A stretch of 39,434 bases of DNA. It comes from JARRON01 sp037383845 (GTDB taxonomy: Bacteria > Pseudomonadota > Gammaproteobacteria > Steroidobacterales > XN24). The notes beneath the pieces are model-generated. The model was not told where the DNA came from. It saw nothing but the letters and a program-made list of their open reading frames with translations, and made no database searches. Made by a program: the position numbers and the translations under genes. Below, piece after piece: positions 32,357-39,434 of the stretch. The stretch is from NCBI GenBank assembly GCA_037383845.1, contig JARRON010000037.1, forward strand, positions 1 to 39,434, read 5' to 3'. Position 1 is the stretch's first letter, and the number at the start of each line of letters is the position of its first letter.

Positions 32357-32709
32357 TGGCGATCGATCTCCTGGATGTCCCTTTCGTCGATCGAGCCGTA
32401 CTCCTCCTTGATCCGCACGACCACCCCTAGACCCAGGGCCGTGGTCGAGATGCCTACGACGATTGCCGTGAGAATCAGCACCTGCGGCAGCGGATTGGAG
32501 TAGACCGCGTCGCTGACGCCCTTGGGCAGGATGGGAGCGGTGCCACCGCTGATCTTGCCCATCGTGATGTACAGCAGGAAGACTGCCGCCTGAAAAATCG
32601 ACAGCCCGATCAGCTTCTTGATCAGGTTGGTATTCGCGATGACGGCGTAGAAGCCGATCATCAGCAGTACGGCGAATACCCAGTAATTGTAGAGACCAAG
32701 CACGTTCAC
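32353..32709 (-). CDS. mrpC: Mrp/Mnh antiporter subunit C (NuoK-like)
   Basis: A 118-residue protein with three hydrophobic segments (about 7-26, 32-52 and 75-98), the NuoK/MrpC pattern. NLIKKLIGLSIFQAAVFLL and DAVYSNPLPQVLILTAIVVG are the characteristic segments. A charged cytosolic tail (EEYGSIDERDIQEIDRQ) ends the protein. It starts at GTG 32709 in a GTGA overlap with mrpB and ends in a GTGA overlap with the first D gene. Confidence 0.93.
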   Translation of the reverse strand: MNVLGLYNYWVFAVLLMIGFYAVIANTNLIKKLIGLSIFQAAVFLLYITMGKISGGTAPILPKGVSDAVYSNPLPQVLILTAIVVGISTTALGLGVVVRIKEEYGSIDERDIQEIDRQ

Positions 32710-33686
32710 TGTGCGGGCTCCCGGCGAGCAAAGGCGTGGTAGATGGTCAGGAGCACGCCGCAGACCGTCATGCCCACTCCGGCCTCGATGAGGATGATCC
32801 CGAGCTTCTGGCCCGTCACGGGATCCCCGGTGAGCACGGAGTAGGCGAGGAAATTCGAGCCCATGAGCATCCCCGCCACCCCCACGCCCCCGTAAAGCAG
32901 GGTGCCGCCCACGGTCAGGACCGTCAGGGCCCGCAGAGGCAGCGCCGACAGGGCTCGCTTCTCGCCCTCGATCAGCGAGTAAAGGATGAAGCCTGCCGCC
33001 ACCAGCGCACCCGCCTGGAAGCCGCCTCCGGGCCCGTATTCGCCGTGAAACTGCACGTACAGCCCGAACAGGAGAATGAAGGGCACCAGCAGGCGGCCGA
33101 CTACGACCAGGAGCACTTCGTCCCGGAGGTCGACCTTGCGTCTCCCGACACCCGTTCCCTGCTGCCGGGCCGACAGCAGGAACAGCACCCCGATGCCCGC
33201 CGTGAAGACCACGAATACCTCGCCCAGGGTGTCGTATCCGCGGAAGCTGCCCAGCACGGCCGTCACGACGTTGGGGATGTCGACGTATTCCGGCGTTTCT
33301 TCCAGATACCAGGGACCAAGGTAGCTCAGCACCGGCGCGTCCGGATCGCCGAACCGGGGCTTGTCGAAGGTGGCATATACGATGACCAGGGCAGCGCTGG
33401 CCACGACCAGCAGCGACAGCGCGCGTCTTCGCGCGCTCTCCCGCCTGTGCTCGAACTCCGAGGTGAGCGCAAGAGCGCCCAGGAACAGGACGGTGGAAAT
33501 ACCCGCCCCGACGGCCGCCTCGGTCAGGGCCACGTCGGCGGCGTCGAGCAGAAAGAAGTTGATGGCCAGGAGCAGGCTGAAAATGCCAAGCAGCATCACC
33601 GCTACCACCAGGTTCCGCGTCCGCACGATGGCGACGGCCGTGATCACGAGCAGCGTCAGCAGGAAAATGCCGAACAGGACCGTCAC
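32706..33686 (-). CDS. mrpB: MbhD/MbhE-like domain fused to Mrp antiporter subunit B
   Basis: The 326-residue protein joins pieces that are usually separate. Residues 1-75 are a three-span MbhD/DUF4040-like domain (LLAINFFLLDAADVALTEAA, VGAGISTVLFLGALALT). Residues 90-172 resemble MbhE (PNVVTAVLGSFRGYDTLGEV). In canonical Mrp systems these two domains form the C-terminus of the large MrpA. Residues 185-326 are MrpB (FGLYVQFHGEYGPGGGFQAG, LVAAGFILYSLIEG). Thus the MrpA tail has been transferred to MrpB, and no NuoL-like MrpA body is attached; the D-type paralogs downstream probably replace it. GTG start at 33686 in a GTGA overlap with mrpG. Confidence 0.9.
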   Translation of the reverse strand: MTVLFGIFLLTLLVITAVAIVRTRNLVVAVMLLGIFSLLLAINFFLLDAADVALTEAAVGAGISTVLFLGALALTSEFEHRRESARRRALSLLVVASAALVIVYATFDKPRFGDPDAPVLSYLGPWYLEETPEYVDIPNVVTAVLGSFRGYDTLGEVFVVFTAGIGVLFLLSARQQGTGVGRRKVDLRDEVLLVVVGRLLVPFILLFGLYVQFHGEYGPGGGFQAGALVAAGFILYSLIEGEKRALSALPLRALTVLTVGGTLLYGGVGVAGMLMGSNFLAYSVLTGDPVTGQKLGIILIEAGVGMTVCGVLLTIYHAFARREPAQ

Positions 33687-34039
33687 GCGGCGGATCCTTT
33701 GTCCGGCGGCGGCTGCGCCGGACGATCGGCGGCCTGTCCGGCGTCAGGCCGGATGCCGGAGAGCAGAGCAGCGCTGGCCAGGGCGTAGGAGGAGGTCGGG
33801 CTGGTGATAAGCAGGAAAAGCAGGATGGCGATCAGCTTGATGGTGGCCAGCGAAAGTCCCGCCTGCACCATGATGCCGGCGATGACCAGGAAAGCGCCCA
33901 TCGTGTCAGTCACGCTGGCGGCATGCATCCGCGTATATAGATTCGGCATGCGCAGCGCGCCGATGCCGCCGATGAGCACGAAGGCTCCGCCGGCCGTCAG
34001 CAGTATCCAGCTCGCGATGTCCTGCAGCAGCGCGATCAT
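33683..34039 (-). CDS. mrpG: Mrp/Mnh antiporter subunit G
   Basis: A 118-residue protein with three spans in the first 90 residues and the family motif GGIGALRMPNLYTRMHAASV (24-43), followed by DTMGAFLVIAGI. The proline-rich C-terminal tail (about 95-118) is not conserved in the family as far as I know. It overlaps mrpF by an ATGA junction and mrpB by GTGA. Confidence 0.94.
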   Translation of the reverse strand: MIALLQDIASWILLTAGGAFVLIGGIGALRMPNLYTRMHAASVTDTMGAFLVIAGIMVQAGLSLATIKLIAILLFLLITSPTSSYALASAALLSGIRPDAGQAADRPAQPPPDKGSAA

Positions 34040-34323
34040 CCGGCGGCCTCCCCGTCCTGTCGCTGCAGGCCCCGGCGGGAGCGGTTGCGGTAGAAATCCA
34101 GCACCGCCAGGACGCTGATGAAGTTGATAAGCGCGTAGGCCAGCGCCAGGTCGAGAAAGTCCGGCCGGCCACCCAGGAAGGCGATGACGGACAGCAGCAG
34201 AACCGTCTTCGTGCCGAACATGTTGACCGCGAGCACCCGATCGTAGACGGTCGGTCCCAGCACCGCGCGAATCAGGGCGAGGGCCATGGTGACGAGGATG
34301 GCGAGGGTAACGACGTAGTACAC
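34036..34323 (-). CDS. mrpF: Mrp/Mnh antiporter subunit F
   Basis: A 95-residue protein with three hydrophobic segments and the MrpF motif VLGPTVYDRVLAVNMFGTK (22-40), followed by DLALAYALINFISVLAVLDF. Its GTG start lies one base after the mrpE stop, and its end overlaps mrpG by four bases. MrpF is a structural subunit of the antiporter, bile-acid efflux having been reported in some homologs. Confidence 0.93.
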   Translation of the reverse strand: MYYVVTLAILVTMALALIRAVLGPTVYDRVLAVNMFGTKTVLLLSVIAFLGGRPDFLDLALAYALINFISVLAVLDFYRNRSRRGLQRQDGEAAG

Positions 34324-34324
34324 C

Positions 34325-34849
34325 TCAGCCCCTCCGAAGCCTGCCCACGCGGCGGTTCATTTCGCCTTCCATGACTTCCTCCGCGCCCTCCTTCGTCAGG
34401 GCGTGAACCATGAGCCGGCCGTCCCGGATCCGGATGGTGAGCGTCCCGGGCGTCAGAGTGATGCTGTTTCCCAGCATGGCCAGATCGACCCGGTTCCGGC
34501 TTTCCGCGTCGAGCTCCGCCACCGTGGGACTGATCGGCAAACTGGGGCTTAGCACCGCCCGGGTGACCTGCATGGTCGACCTGGCGACTTCCTTTCCCAG
34601 CCATCCCCAGTACCCCAGGAGCCGCCAGCCGAATCTGGCACTGAACACGCTGTAGTCGAGCAGGCGCATCCGCAGCGACGCATAGACAACCAGCGCGCAG
34701 GAGAACGCTCCCAGGCCCAGCAGCAGGGGCTTGTAGAGGCCGGACCAGAGCAGCCAGGCGGTCGCCAGCACGGCCGCCAGCGCCGCCGCTCTCGCAGCGA
34801 CGGATCCCTCTGTCCTGCCGTTGGTGTCGTCACCCGGCGATGTGGTCAT
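34325..34849 (-). CDS. mrpE: Mrp/Mnh antiporter subunit E, first gene of the operon
   Basis: The 174-residue protein has two or three N-terminal spans (about 20-60) and the MrpE cytosolic domain with AMLGNSITLTPGTLTIRI and MVHALTKEGAEEVMEGE. The ATG at 34849 has GGGAG close upstream. It begins the nine-gene operon, so the promoter should lie in 34850-35124; I could not identify a convincing -35/-10 pair there. Having E first instead of A is a difference from the classical ABCDEFG order. Confidence 0.92.
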   Translation of the reverse strand: MTTSPGDDTNGRTEGSVAARAAALAAVLATAWLLWSGLYKPLLLGLGAFSCALVVYASLRMRLLDYSVFSARFGWRLLGYWGWLGKEVARSTMQVTRAVLSPSLPISPTVAELDAESRNRVDLAMLGNSITLTPGTLTIRIRDGRLMVHALTKEGAEEVMEGEMNRRVGRLRRG

Positions 34850-35124
34850 AACTCCCGCGATCCCTGCGCTAACCGGGCACCCTGGCCCGGAAACGGGCGG
34901 GAGAAGCGCAACAGCGGCCGTGACTGGTTATTCGGTCCCACCGAGTCCCCCAAGGCTTGATCGTTGTCATTGGGCGCAAGAACCTTTCAGGATAGGCGAC
35001 GAGGCTGCCACGGCGCCAGCCGAGACGCCGGCGGCCACCATGCTGCGATGCGGCAACCCAGATCTGCGCAGGATGCGCCGCACCAGGCCGGATCATCGAA
35101 GGCACCGGCACCGTCCTTCCAAGG

Positions 35125-35391
35125 TTACCTGAGCTGGCTGTCCTTGCTGCCCCGGCGATTGTAGCCGGCAGTGGCGCCTTGCTGACGATCCTCGATTTCC
35201 TGGCAGGCTACGCACAGGCGCACGCCTGGGATCGCCTTGCGCCGCGCATCGGGTATCGTCGCACCGCACTCCGCGCACGCCCGTGCGCTCTCCCCCGAGC
35301 GGAGCCGGCTGCGGACCCGCCGCACTTCGTCTTCTATCGTAGCGTCGATCTGTTCGCTGACCGCGCCGTCTTTCGCGAAACCTCCGGCCAT
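35125..35391 (-). CDS. ybiI: DksA/TraR-family C4 zinc-finger protein, YbiI type
   Basis: From the ATG at 35391 the protein has 88 residues, the same length as E. coli YbiI. It matches that family across the whole length: MAGGFAKDGAVSEQIDATIE, the four-cysteine zinc finger CAECG...CVACQ, ARRKAIPGVRLC, and the terminal GYNRRGSKDSQLR. GGGGA lies eight bases upstream of the start. The coiled-coil arm of DksA, which enters the RNA polymerase secondary channel, is short here, as in YbiI, so DksA-like activity is uncertain. The function of YbiI is not established. The start codon is in frame with an exported protein encoded upstream, but length and homology argue that this is an independent gene. 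Confidence 0.85.
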   Translation of the reverse strand: MAGGFAKDGAVSEQIDATIEDEVRRVRSRLRSGESARACAECGATIPDARRKAIPGVRLCVACQEIEDRQQGATAGYNRRGSKDSQLR

Positions 35392-36033
35392 AAAATCGGT
35401 CCCCGTGGACTGGCTGTCCGCATATCCCGCCAGACTACCGGACGACGATTCCCATGGCGACACGGCGGCTCCGGAGATGAGACGCGGCCGGCCGGCAAAA
35501 ACAACCGCCCCCCGGGACCACTTTCCAGGGGGCGGCATTGTTGGCGGTGACGCGTAGGGAGGCTGGCCGCCGCGCCTCCGGGCACCCACGGATTCGCGGA
35601 CACGGCTTGACTGGCGCGTCTCGACGGTCCGGCGCTCCTGCCTGGCCTGCCCTGCCTCGGTGGCGGGTCCGGTGGACTGCTGGACACGGCTCGACTGCCG
35701 CGTTTCGGTAGTCTGCTGGACCTTTTCCTTTCTGCCGGCGTCGCTCGCCTTGCCTTCCTCAGGCATGCTCTTCTGCTGCACCTGGCGCGGCGTTGCGCCC
35801 TCGTCACCGTCGTCGAAGCGGTTCACCGAATCCGCGCCCTCGCCGTTCTTTACGAAATCCTTGAACGCGGCGGCGTCCCCGCTGGTGCGCGTCTCGATCC
35901 GGGTGTTGTGGATATCGTTGGGCATGTTGGCCCAGCCTTCTCCGTTCTTGCTGTTGTGATCGGCAAAGGCCTGGGCGCTGAATGCCAGTGCGGCGGATGC
36001 CAGCACCAGTGCGGTATTACGTAAGGATGTCAT
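35125..36033 (-). CDS. Exported Gln/Arg/Ser-rich repeat protein, frame continues into a YbiI-type gene
   Basis: The frame from the ATG at 36033 encodes a signal peptide (about 1-24, SAALAFSAQAFA), an ADHNSKNGEGWANMPNDIHN start of the mature part, and a low-complexity region with two related blocks, ETRQSSRVQQSTG and ETRQSSRVRESVG. I do not recognise its function. No stop follows in any frame for over 100 bases around the end of this region; the open frame runs through a strong terminator (35497-35535) and then into a complete 88-residue zinc-finger protein. A genuine 302-residue fusion would put a cytosolic domain behind a signal peptide, so a lost stop or a frameshift near 35540-35600 is more likely. 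GGAG precedes the start. Confidence 0.5.
   Translation of the reverse strand: MTSLRNTALVLASAALAFSAQAFADHNSKNGEGWANMPNDIHNTRIETRTSGDAAAFKDFVKNGEGADSVNRFDDGDEGATPRQVQQKSMPEEGKASDAGRKEKVQQTTETRQSSRVQQSTGPATEAGQARQERRTVETRQSSRVRESVGARRRGGQPPYASPPTMPPPGKWSRGAVVFAGRPRLISGAAVSPWESSSGSLAGYADSQSTGTDFMAGGFAKDGAVSEQIDATIEDEVRRVRSRLRSGESARACAECGATIPDARRKAIPGVRLCVACQEIEDRQQGATAGYNRRGSKDSQLR
35497..35535 (-). terminator. Rho-independent terminator upstream of the YbiI-type gene
   Basis: On the minus strand an 8-bp perfect stem CCGCCCCC/GGGGGCGG with a 15-base loop (partly able to pair further) is followed by TTGTTTTT. It has the form of an intrinsic terminator and lies inside the open frame that joins the exported repeat protein and the YbiI-type protein, about 105 bases before the latter's ATG. 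Confidence 0.75.
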
Positions 36034-36643
36034 CTCCAGTCTCCAGAAGGGGGCTCGTACATCAACAGGAACGCGCCAGGCCGCCCTGCGTTGACCAGGG
36101 CGTCGTGCGGCGCGCAGCGGCTGGCGTCCGCTGGGCTGCGATTAAGGCCCGGCGCACCGCGCCGGTCGCTCGAATCCGCCTGCCGGGACGGGGCCTGGAG
36201 CTGACCCACGGTACGGCCCCGCAGGGAACTGGCCACGCCCCTCCCTTGCTCACGCTCTGAATTTCCACCGTCCGCGGACCTCGCTACACTCAGTCAAGCC
36301 AACGGCGCAGGTGGGTAAGGAACACCGCCACGACGGCAGGGGCATAACGAGATTTACCGTCAATTCACCCGGGGAGTCTGTCCGGAGCGCGGATCGACGC
36401 GCCTGCCAAGCAGAGCACACCGGGAAGCGCATCGGTGGCAATGGGCGGACCTCACGCAAAACCTGACTCAGGGAGGCCTGGCCCATTCCACCCCGTTGCG
36501 CCTGAAGGCGTTGGCCGCGGCCTGCAGGCACCGGTTCGACCTTCCCGACCCGGGCACCGGCATGGAGGAACCGTGCCAGCGAGATATCGGAGATCATGGG
36601 TCGGCGGACATCGTATTTGAGAGTCGTATGCGAAAGAGTTTCG
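36034..36643. other. Long divergent intergenic region without recognised gene
   Basis: About 600 bases lie between the divergent starts of the exported repeat protein and the phosphatase-family lipoprotein. Open frames on both strands here have atypical, arginine-rich compositions and no recognised motif, and I regard them as chance frames. Promoters for both neighbours must lie here but no convincing elements were found. A small RNA or short peptide gene cannot be excluded. Confidence 0.4.
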
Positions 36644-38251
36644 ATGTTGTGCCCCCGCCTGACTAGCTGCCGGCGCGGCGTTGTTGCTGGCGCATTTGTC
36701 CTGCTCGTTGTCACCAGCTGCGCGCCGGCTAACGCAGAACAAGGGCAGCCCTCTCAGCGCGTGCCTCGGGCGGGGATGGACCACCCCCGGGTCGGCAACG
36801 TCATCTTCGTTCACCCGGATGGGACGGGCCCGAGCCACTGGGCGGCCGCCCGCGCCTACTGGCGGGGACCCGACGGCGCGCTCGCCTGGGACGGACTGGA
36901 AGAGCTCGCCGTCTACCGGGGCCACATGGCGGACCAGCTCACCGCCACGTCCAACGGCGGCGCCACGACCCACGCCTTCGGCGTCAAGGTTCGGGGCGCA
37001 GGCTCCTTTGGCCGCGACGGTGAGGGCGACGACGCAAAGGAACTTGTCGCTCTGTCCGGCTACCGGGGCAGCATCATGCGGGAGGCCGCCAACGCCGGTC
37101 TCCCCGTGGGCGTCGTCAACGACGGAGATCTCGCAGAGCCCGGCACCGGCGCATTTCTGGCGGAAGCCGGAAGCCGGCACGACGTCGCGGACATCGTGGA
37201 TCAGATGGTCTTCGGGCGGCCGGGAGCGGACGACATTCCGCCCGTGGTGGTGCTCGGCGGAGGGGAACGCTTCCTACTCCCGCGGGGCACCCCGAGATGC
37301 GTCGACCATGTAAGCACGCATTGCGCCGTCCACGCAGATCCCGTTACCGGCCAGGGCCCCATGCGACAGGACGGCCGCAACCTCGTCAAAGAGGCGGGCG
37401 AGGCAGGCTGGGTGGTCGTCCGAACCCGCCGGGAGTTCGACGCCCTGGTCCGGGAGGTGCAGACCCGAGCTGATTATCGGCCCCGTGTGCTGGGTGCCTT
37501 CGCCGCCGACGACACCTTCAACGACGTCCCCGAGGAAGAGCTCGTCATGCGAGGTCTGACAGACTCGCGCCGGGACGCCCGGGACCGCCGCGGGCGGCTG
37601 ATCATCTGGGGCGATGCGCCAGGGTCGCGGGGCGCCAATCCCCCCACCGCGCGGGAGATGACCGAGCTGGCGCTTCTGATTCTCCAGCGACACTCGGAGG
37701 CGGCGGGAAAGCCGTTCTTCCTTGTCGTGGAGGTGGAGAGCACCGACAACCTGGCCAACGCCAACAACGCTATCGGATCCCTCAGGGCGATCAGGCGGGC
37801 AGACGAAGTCATCGCGGCGATACGGGATTTTGAGGCAACCCATCCCGACACGCTCCTCCTGACAGCGGCCGATAGCGACGCCAGCGGCCTGAACGTCATT
37901 TCGCCGCCGCCCGTGGACGACGACGGCCGCGTCTCTTCACTCAACAACAATCCCACGGGGCGCGCCGCCGACCGGCAGGATGTCGCAGCGGACGGGATGG
38001 AGGGACAGGGCACGATGCCATTTCGCGCCCTGCCGGACGCGGCGGGCCGTGCCTCGGACTTCGCTATCTCCTGGATCGGCATCAACGACGTGGCGGGCGG
38101 TGTCATCGCACGAGCCCAGGGTCTGAATGCCGATGCCTTGAGACATCAGTTCAACAACACGCTCGACAACACCGACGTCTATCGACTCATGTACCTGACA
38201 CTGTTCGGTCGAATGCCTGAGGCCAGCACGCCCCCAGCCAGGACCCCGTGA
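36644..38251 (+). CDS. Alkaline-phosphatase-family lipoprotein with substituted metal ligands
   Basis: The 535-residue protein begins with a lipoprotein signal (lipobox VVTSC, C26). The alkaline phosphatase fold is indicated by NVIFVHPDGTGPSHW (52-66; D59 at the first metal position), the nucleophile region LTATSNGGATTHAFGVK (S103), FFLVVEVESTDNLANANNA and LLLTAADSDASGL. Compared with typical members the Asp before the serine is T102; the DHxxHxND metal motif reads D368-N-L-A-N372-A-N; and the ADHETGG motif reads ADSDASG (D410, S411). At least three metal-binding histidines are thus replaced, so catalysis must differ or be lost. The ATG at 36644 is preferred over an upstream ATG at 36596 because the signal peptide begins there. 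The 296 bp after it hold nothing I recognise. Confidence 0.8.
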   Translation: MLCPRLTSCRRGVVAGAFVLLVVTSCAPANAEQGQPSQRVPRAGMDHPRVGNVIFVHPDGTGPSHWAAARAYWRGPDGALAWDGLEELAVYRGHMADQLTATSNGGATTHAFGVKVRGAGSFGRDGEGDDAKELVALSGYRGSIMREAANAGLPVGVVNDGDLAEPGTGAFLAEAGSRHDVADIVDQMVFGRPGADDIPPVVVLGGGERFLLPRGTPRCVDHVSTHCAVHADPVTGQGPMRQDGRNLVKEAGEAGWVVVRTRREFDALVREVQTRADYRPRVLGAFAADDTFNDVPEEELVMRGLTDSRRDARDRRGRLIIWGDAPGSRGANPPTAREMTELALLILQRHSEAAGKPFFLVVEVESTDNLANANNAIGSLRAIRRADEVIAAIRDFEATHPDTLLLTAADSDASGLNVISPPPVDDDGRVSSLNNNPTGRAADRQDVAADGMEGQGTMPFRALPDAAGRASDFAISWIGINDVAGGVIARAQGLNADALRHQFNNTLDNTDVYRLMYLTLFGRMPEASTPPARTP

Positions 38252-38547
38252 AACGGGACGCGCCGGGCGGCCGGTGCCGCGCCGTAAGCGGGTAAGTCGA
38301 TGCTGCCCGGAGAAGGACGCACGGCCGGGCCCGGCCTCACTCGGTGACGACGGTTGTCCTTGGTCCTCGCCACGGGCAGGGAGGTCCTGCGAACGACCGC
38401 CGGATAGCCCGGAAGGACACGCCCGTCGGTTGCCCTGTTTCCTGCGGGGACGTTCTCCCGAATCGCAGGAATACGGTCGCCCGTTGCCTGGGCCGGCGTA
38501 TCCGTTCCGCTGTGATCCGGCTCACGCCGGCGTCGGCGTCTGTCTGT

Positions 38548-39204
38548 CTATCCTTCGGCGGCACCGCGCCCGGCCAAGGGCCGGCGCATGAAGACCAGGG
38601 AATACAAATACGCCAGCACAACAACAAAGCAGATAGCCGCCGAGCGATATTCCTGGGGTGCAAATGCGAACGCGGCGTACGCCCCAAGGGCCCTCGCCAC
38701 CGCGTGCCTCAGGCCGACAGGGTCTCCTGCAGCCCACCCGTACGGGATCCATATGATGCCGGCGAGAATGGCCATCCCCAGGACGATGAGTGCGCCGTCT
38801 TCGCTGCGAACCCCGGCCGTGATCACGAGCGGAACCATGATGCCGATACCCACTATGGACGAGAGAAAGAGCCTCGTCAGGGGGTTCTCGTTACCGCCGG
38901 AGAAAGGCCTGCGCCGCTGAACCAGATCCAGCAGCGCGGCGAGGGGTACGATGGCCGCAAGGACATAGATGGAAAGTCGGCCCGTCGTGGCATCCGGCAA
39001 CCACAGAGCGGCGATACCGAGCGCCAACCACACCACGGCACCCGCCAGCGGCATGGAACGCATGCTGTGCTCGAGAAAGTGAGCACGCAGATCCCTGAGT
39101 GACGCCGATTCGTTGATCAATTTAGTCAACAGGAGAGTTTGTCCTGGGGAGCTACGGGGTGCTGTTCCGGAGGAGGCAGGGTCCCGGAGTTGCGACGCGG
39201 CCAC
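38548..39204 (-). CDS. Integral membrane protein, possibly DUF7010-like
   Basis: Up to 218 residues from a GTG at 39204, with five or six hydrophobic segments (about 53-70, 78-93, 113-130, 137-153, 170-190, 190-206). The IIWIPYGWAAGDPVGLRHAV segment recalls the PYGW motif of DUF7010 proteins, but I cannot confirm the family. The start is uncertain: the first 25 residues are low-complexity, and a TTG near 39126 or an internal ATG near 39060 would also include all spans. It is convergent with the phosphatase-family gene. Function unknown. Confidence 0.6.
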   Translation of the reverse strand: MAASQLRDPASSGTAPRSSPGQTLLLTKLINESASLRDLRAHFLEHSMRSMPLAGAVVWLALGIAALWLPDATTGRLSIYVLAAIVPLAALLDLVQRRRPFSGGNENPLTRLFLSSIVGIGIMVPLVITAGVRSEDGALIVLGMAILAGIIWIPYGWAAGDPVGLRHAVARALGAYAAFAFAPQEYRSAAICFVVVLAYLYSLVFMRRPLAGRGAAEG

Positions 39205-39390
39205 CGGAGCGCAGCCTCAACGTAACGTATCACGGCCTCGCCTGCAGATCAGTCGCAGGACTGTCCCTCGCCGTCTTCACGGTCCAGCTGTCTGCCCGAC
39301 GCTCCTGCGGAGCACCCGCAACATCCGGACGATAGACTGTGGCGCTTCGCGTTCCTGGAGTCGCCTCGAAATCGAACTGGTGTGACTCGT

Positions 39391-39434
39391 CGGGAGTTCG
39401 AATCCCGGCATGGTCCCTCAACAAAATTAGGGCC
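39391..39434 (+). other. tRNA T-arm-like sequence at the window edge
   Basis: CGGGA-GTTCGAA-TCCCG (39391-39407) forms a 5-bp stem with a 7-base loop containing TTCGAA, as in a tRNA T-arm, and is followed by GCATGGTCCCTCAACA, then an incomplete inverted repeat (GGTCCCT...AGGGCC) up to the edge. No matching D-arm, anticodon arm or acceptor 5' strand was found within 100 bases upstream. It may be the 3' fragment of a tRNA or tmRNA, such as an attachment-site remnant, or a chance match. Confidence 0.3.

Noticed and set aside
30758..32503. A 581-codon plus-strand open frame opposite the Mrp D genes
   Set aside because: It is antisense to two clear MrpD proteins, has no recognisable motif and a His/Gln/Arg-rich composition.
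27393..34849. Interpretation of the cluster as respiratory complex I
   Set aside because: MrpE, MrpF and MrpG are clear, and no NuoB/C/D/E/F/G/H/I-type gene is present.
36250..36714. A 154-codon minus-strand frame in the intergenic region
   Set aside because: It overlaps the signal peptide region of the phosphatase-family lipoprotein on the other strand and has no motif or ribosome binding site I can support.
39300..39434. A complete tRNA gene at the window end
   Set aside because: Only a T-arm-like hairpin is found; no 5' acceptor strand, D-arm or anticodon arm fits.

Overview
The window looks like chromosomal DNA of a high-GC Gammaproteobacterium. The evidence is protein level: an 88-residue YbiI-type zinc-finger protein with the typical enterobacterial-like C-terminus, a large TonB-dependent receptor with a proteobacterial plug, a YqjG-type glutathionyl-hydroquinone reductase, HtpX, a CHAD protein and an Mrp-type antiporter operon. 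GC content is very high throughout, so long antisense open frames are common and mostly meaningless. No CRISPR array, insertion sequence, integrase or rRNA was seen. Finer taxonomy cannot be fixed from the window.

Layout. 1-3316: three minus-strand genes, the end of a YqjG-like reductase, a DUF5996 protein, and an unusual response regulator carrying a membrane span and a degenerate OmpA-like C-terminus. 3489-9166: a secreted RidA-like protein faces a convergent pair, a secreted neutral-ceramidase-like hydrolase and a TonB-dependent receptor, which share a TTGACACTCC-type upstream element. 9446-17297: four tandem paralogs on the plus strand, each three membrane spans, a TolB/FlgO-like domain and a TPR-like solenoid with a conserved CxxC; the first copy is frameshifted. 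All four appear to start at GTG or TTG.

17349-27229 is a housekeeping/accessory mixture: an arginase/agmatinase-family enzyme, a CaCA cation exchanger with an altered first alpha repeat, a CHAD protein, a MarC-like membrane protein, an AI-2E/PerM-family transporter, an HtpX protease, a fusion of two CDGSH iron-sulfur domains to an FMN glutamate-synthase domain, a rhomboid protease and an unrecognised exported protein. 27393-34849 is a tightly coupled nine-gene minus-strand Mrp/Mnh operon in the order E-F-G-B-C-D-D-small protein-D; it has no full-length MrpA, its B gene carries an MbhD/MbhE-like N-terminal part, and the last D-type subunit has lost a key lysine. 35125-39204 holds a YbiI-type protein in frame with an exported repeat protein (with a terminator between them), an alkaline-phosphatase-family lipoprotein that has lost several metal ligands, and a membrane protein. 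The right edge contains a tRNA T-arm-like sequence.

The most unusual parts are the four-copy membrane TolB/TPR array next to the TonB receptor/ceramidase pair, the membrane-anchored receiver/OmpA-like protein, the reorganised Mrp operon, and the phosphatase and exchanger with substituted active-site residues. Functions are inferred from motifs by eye; no database search was possible.
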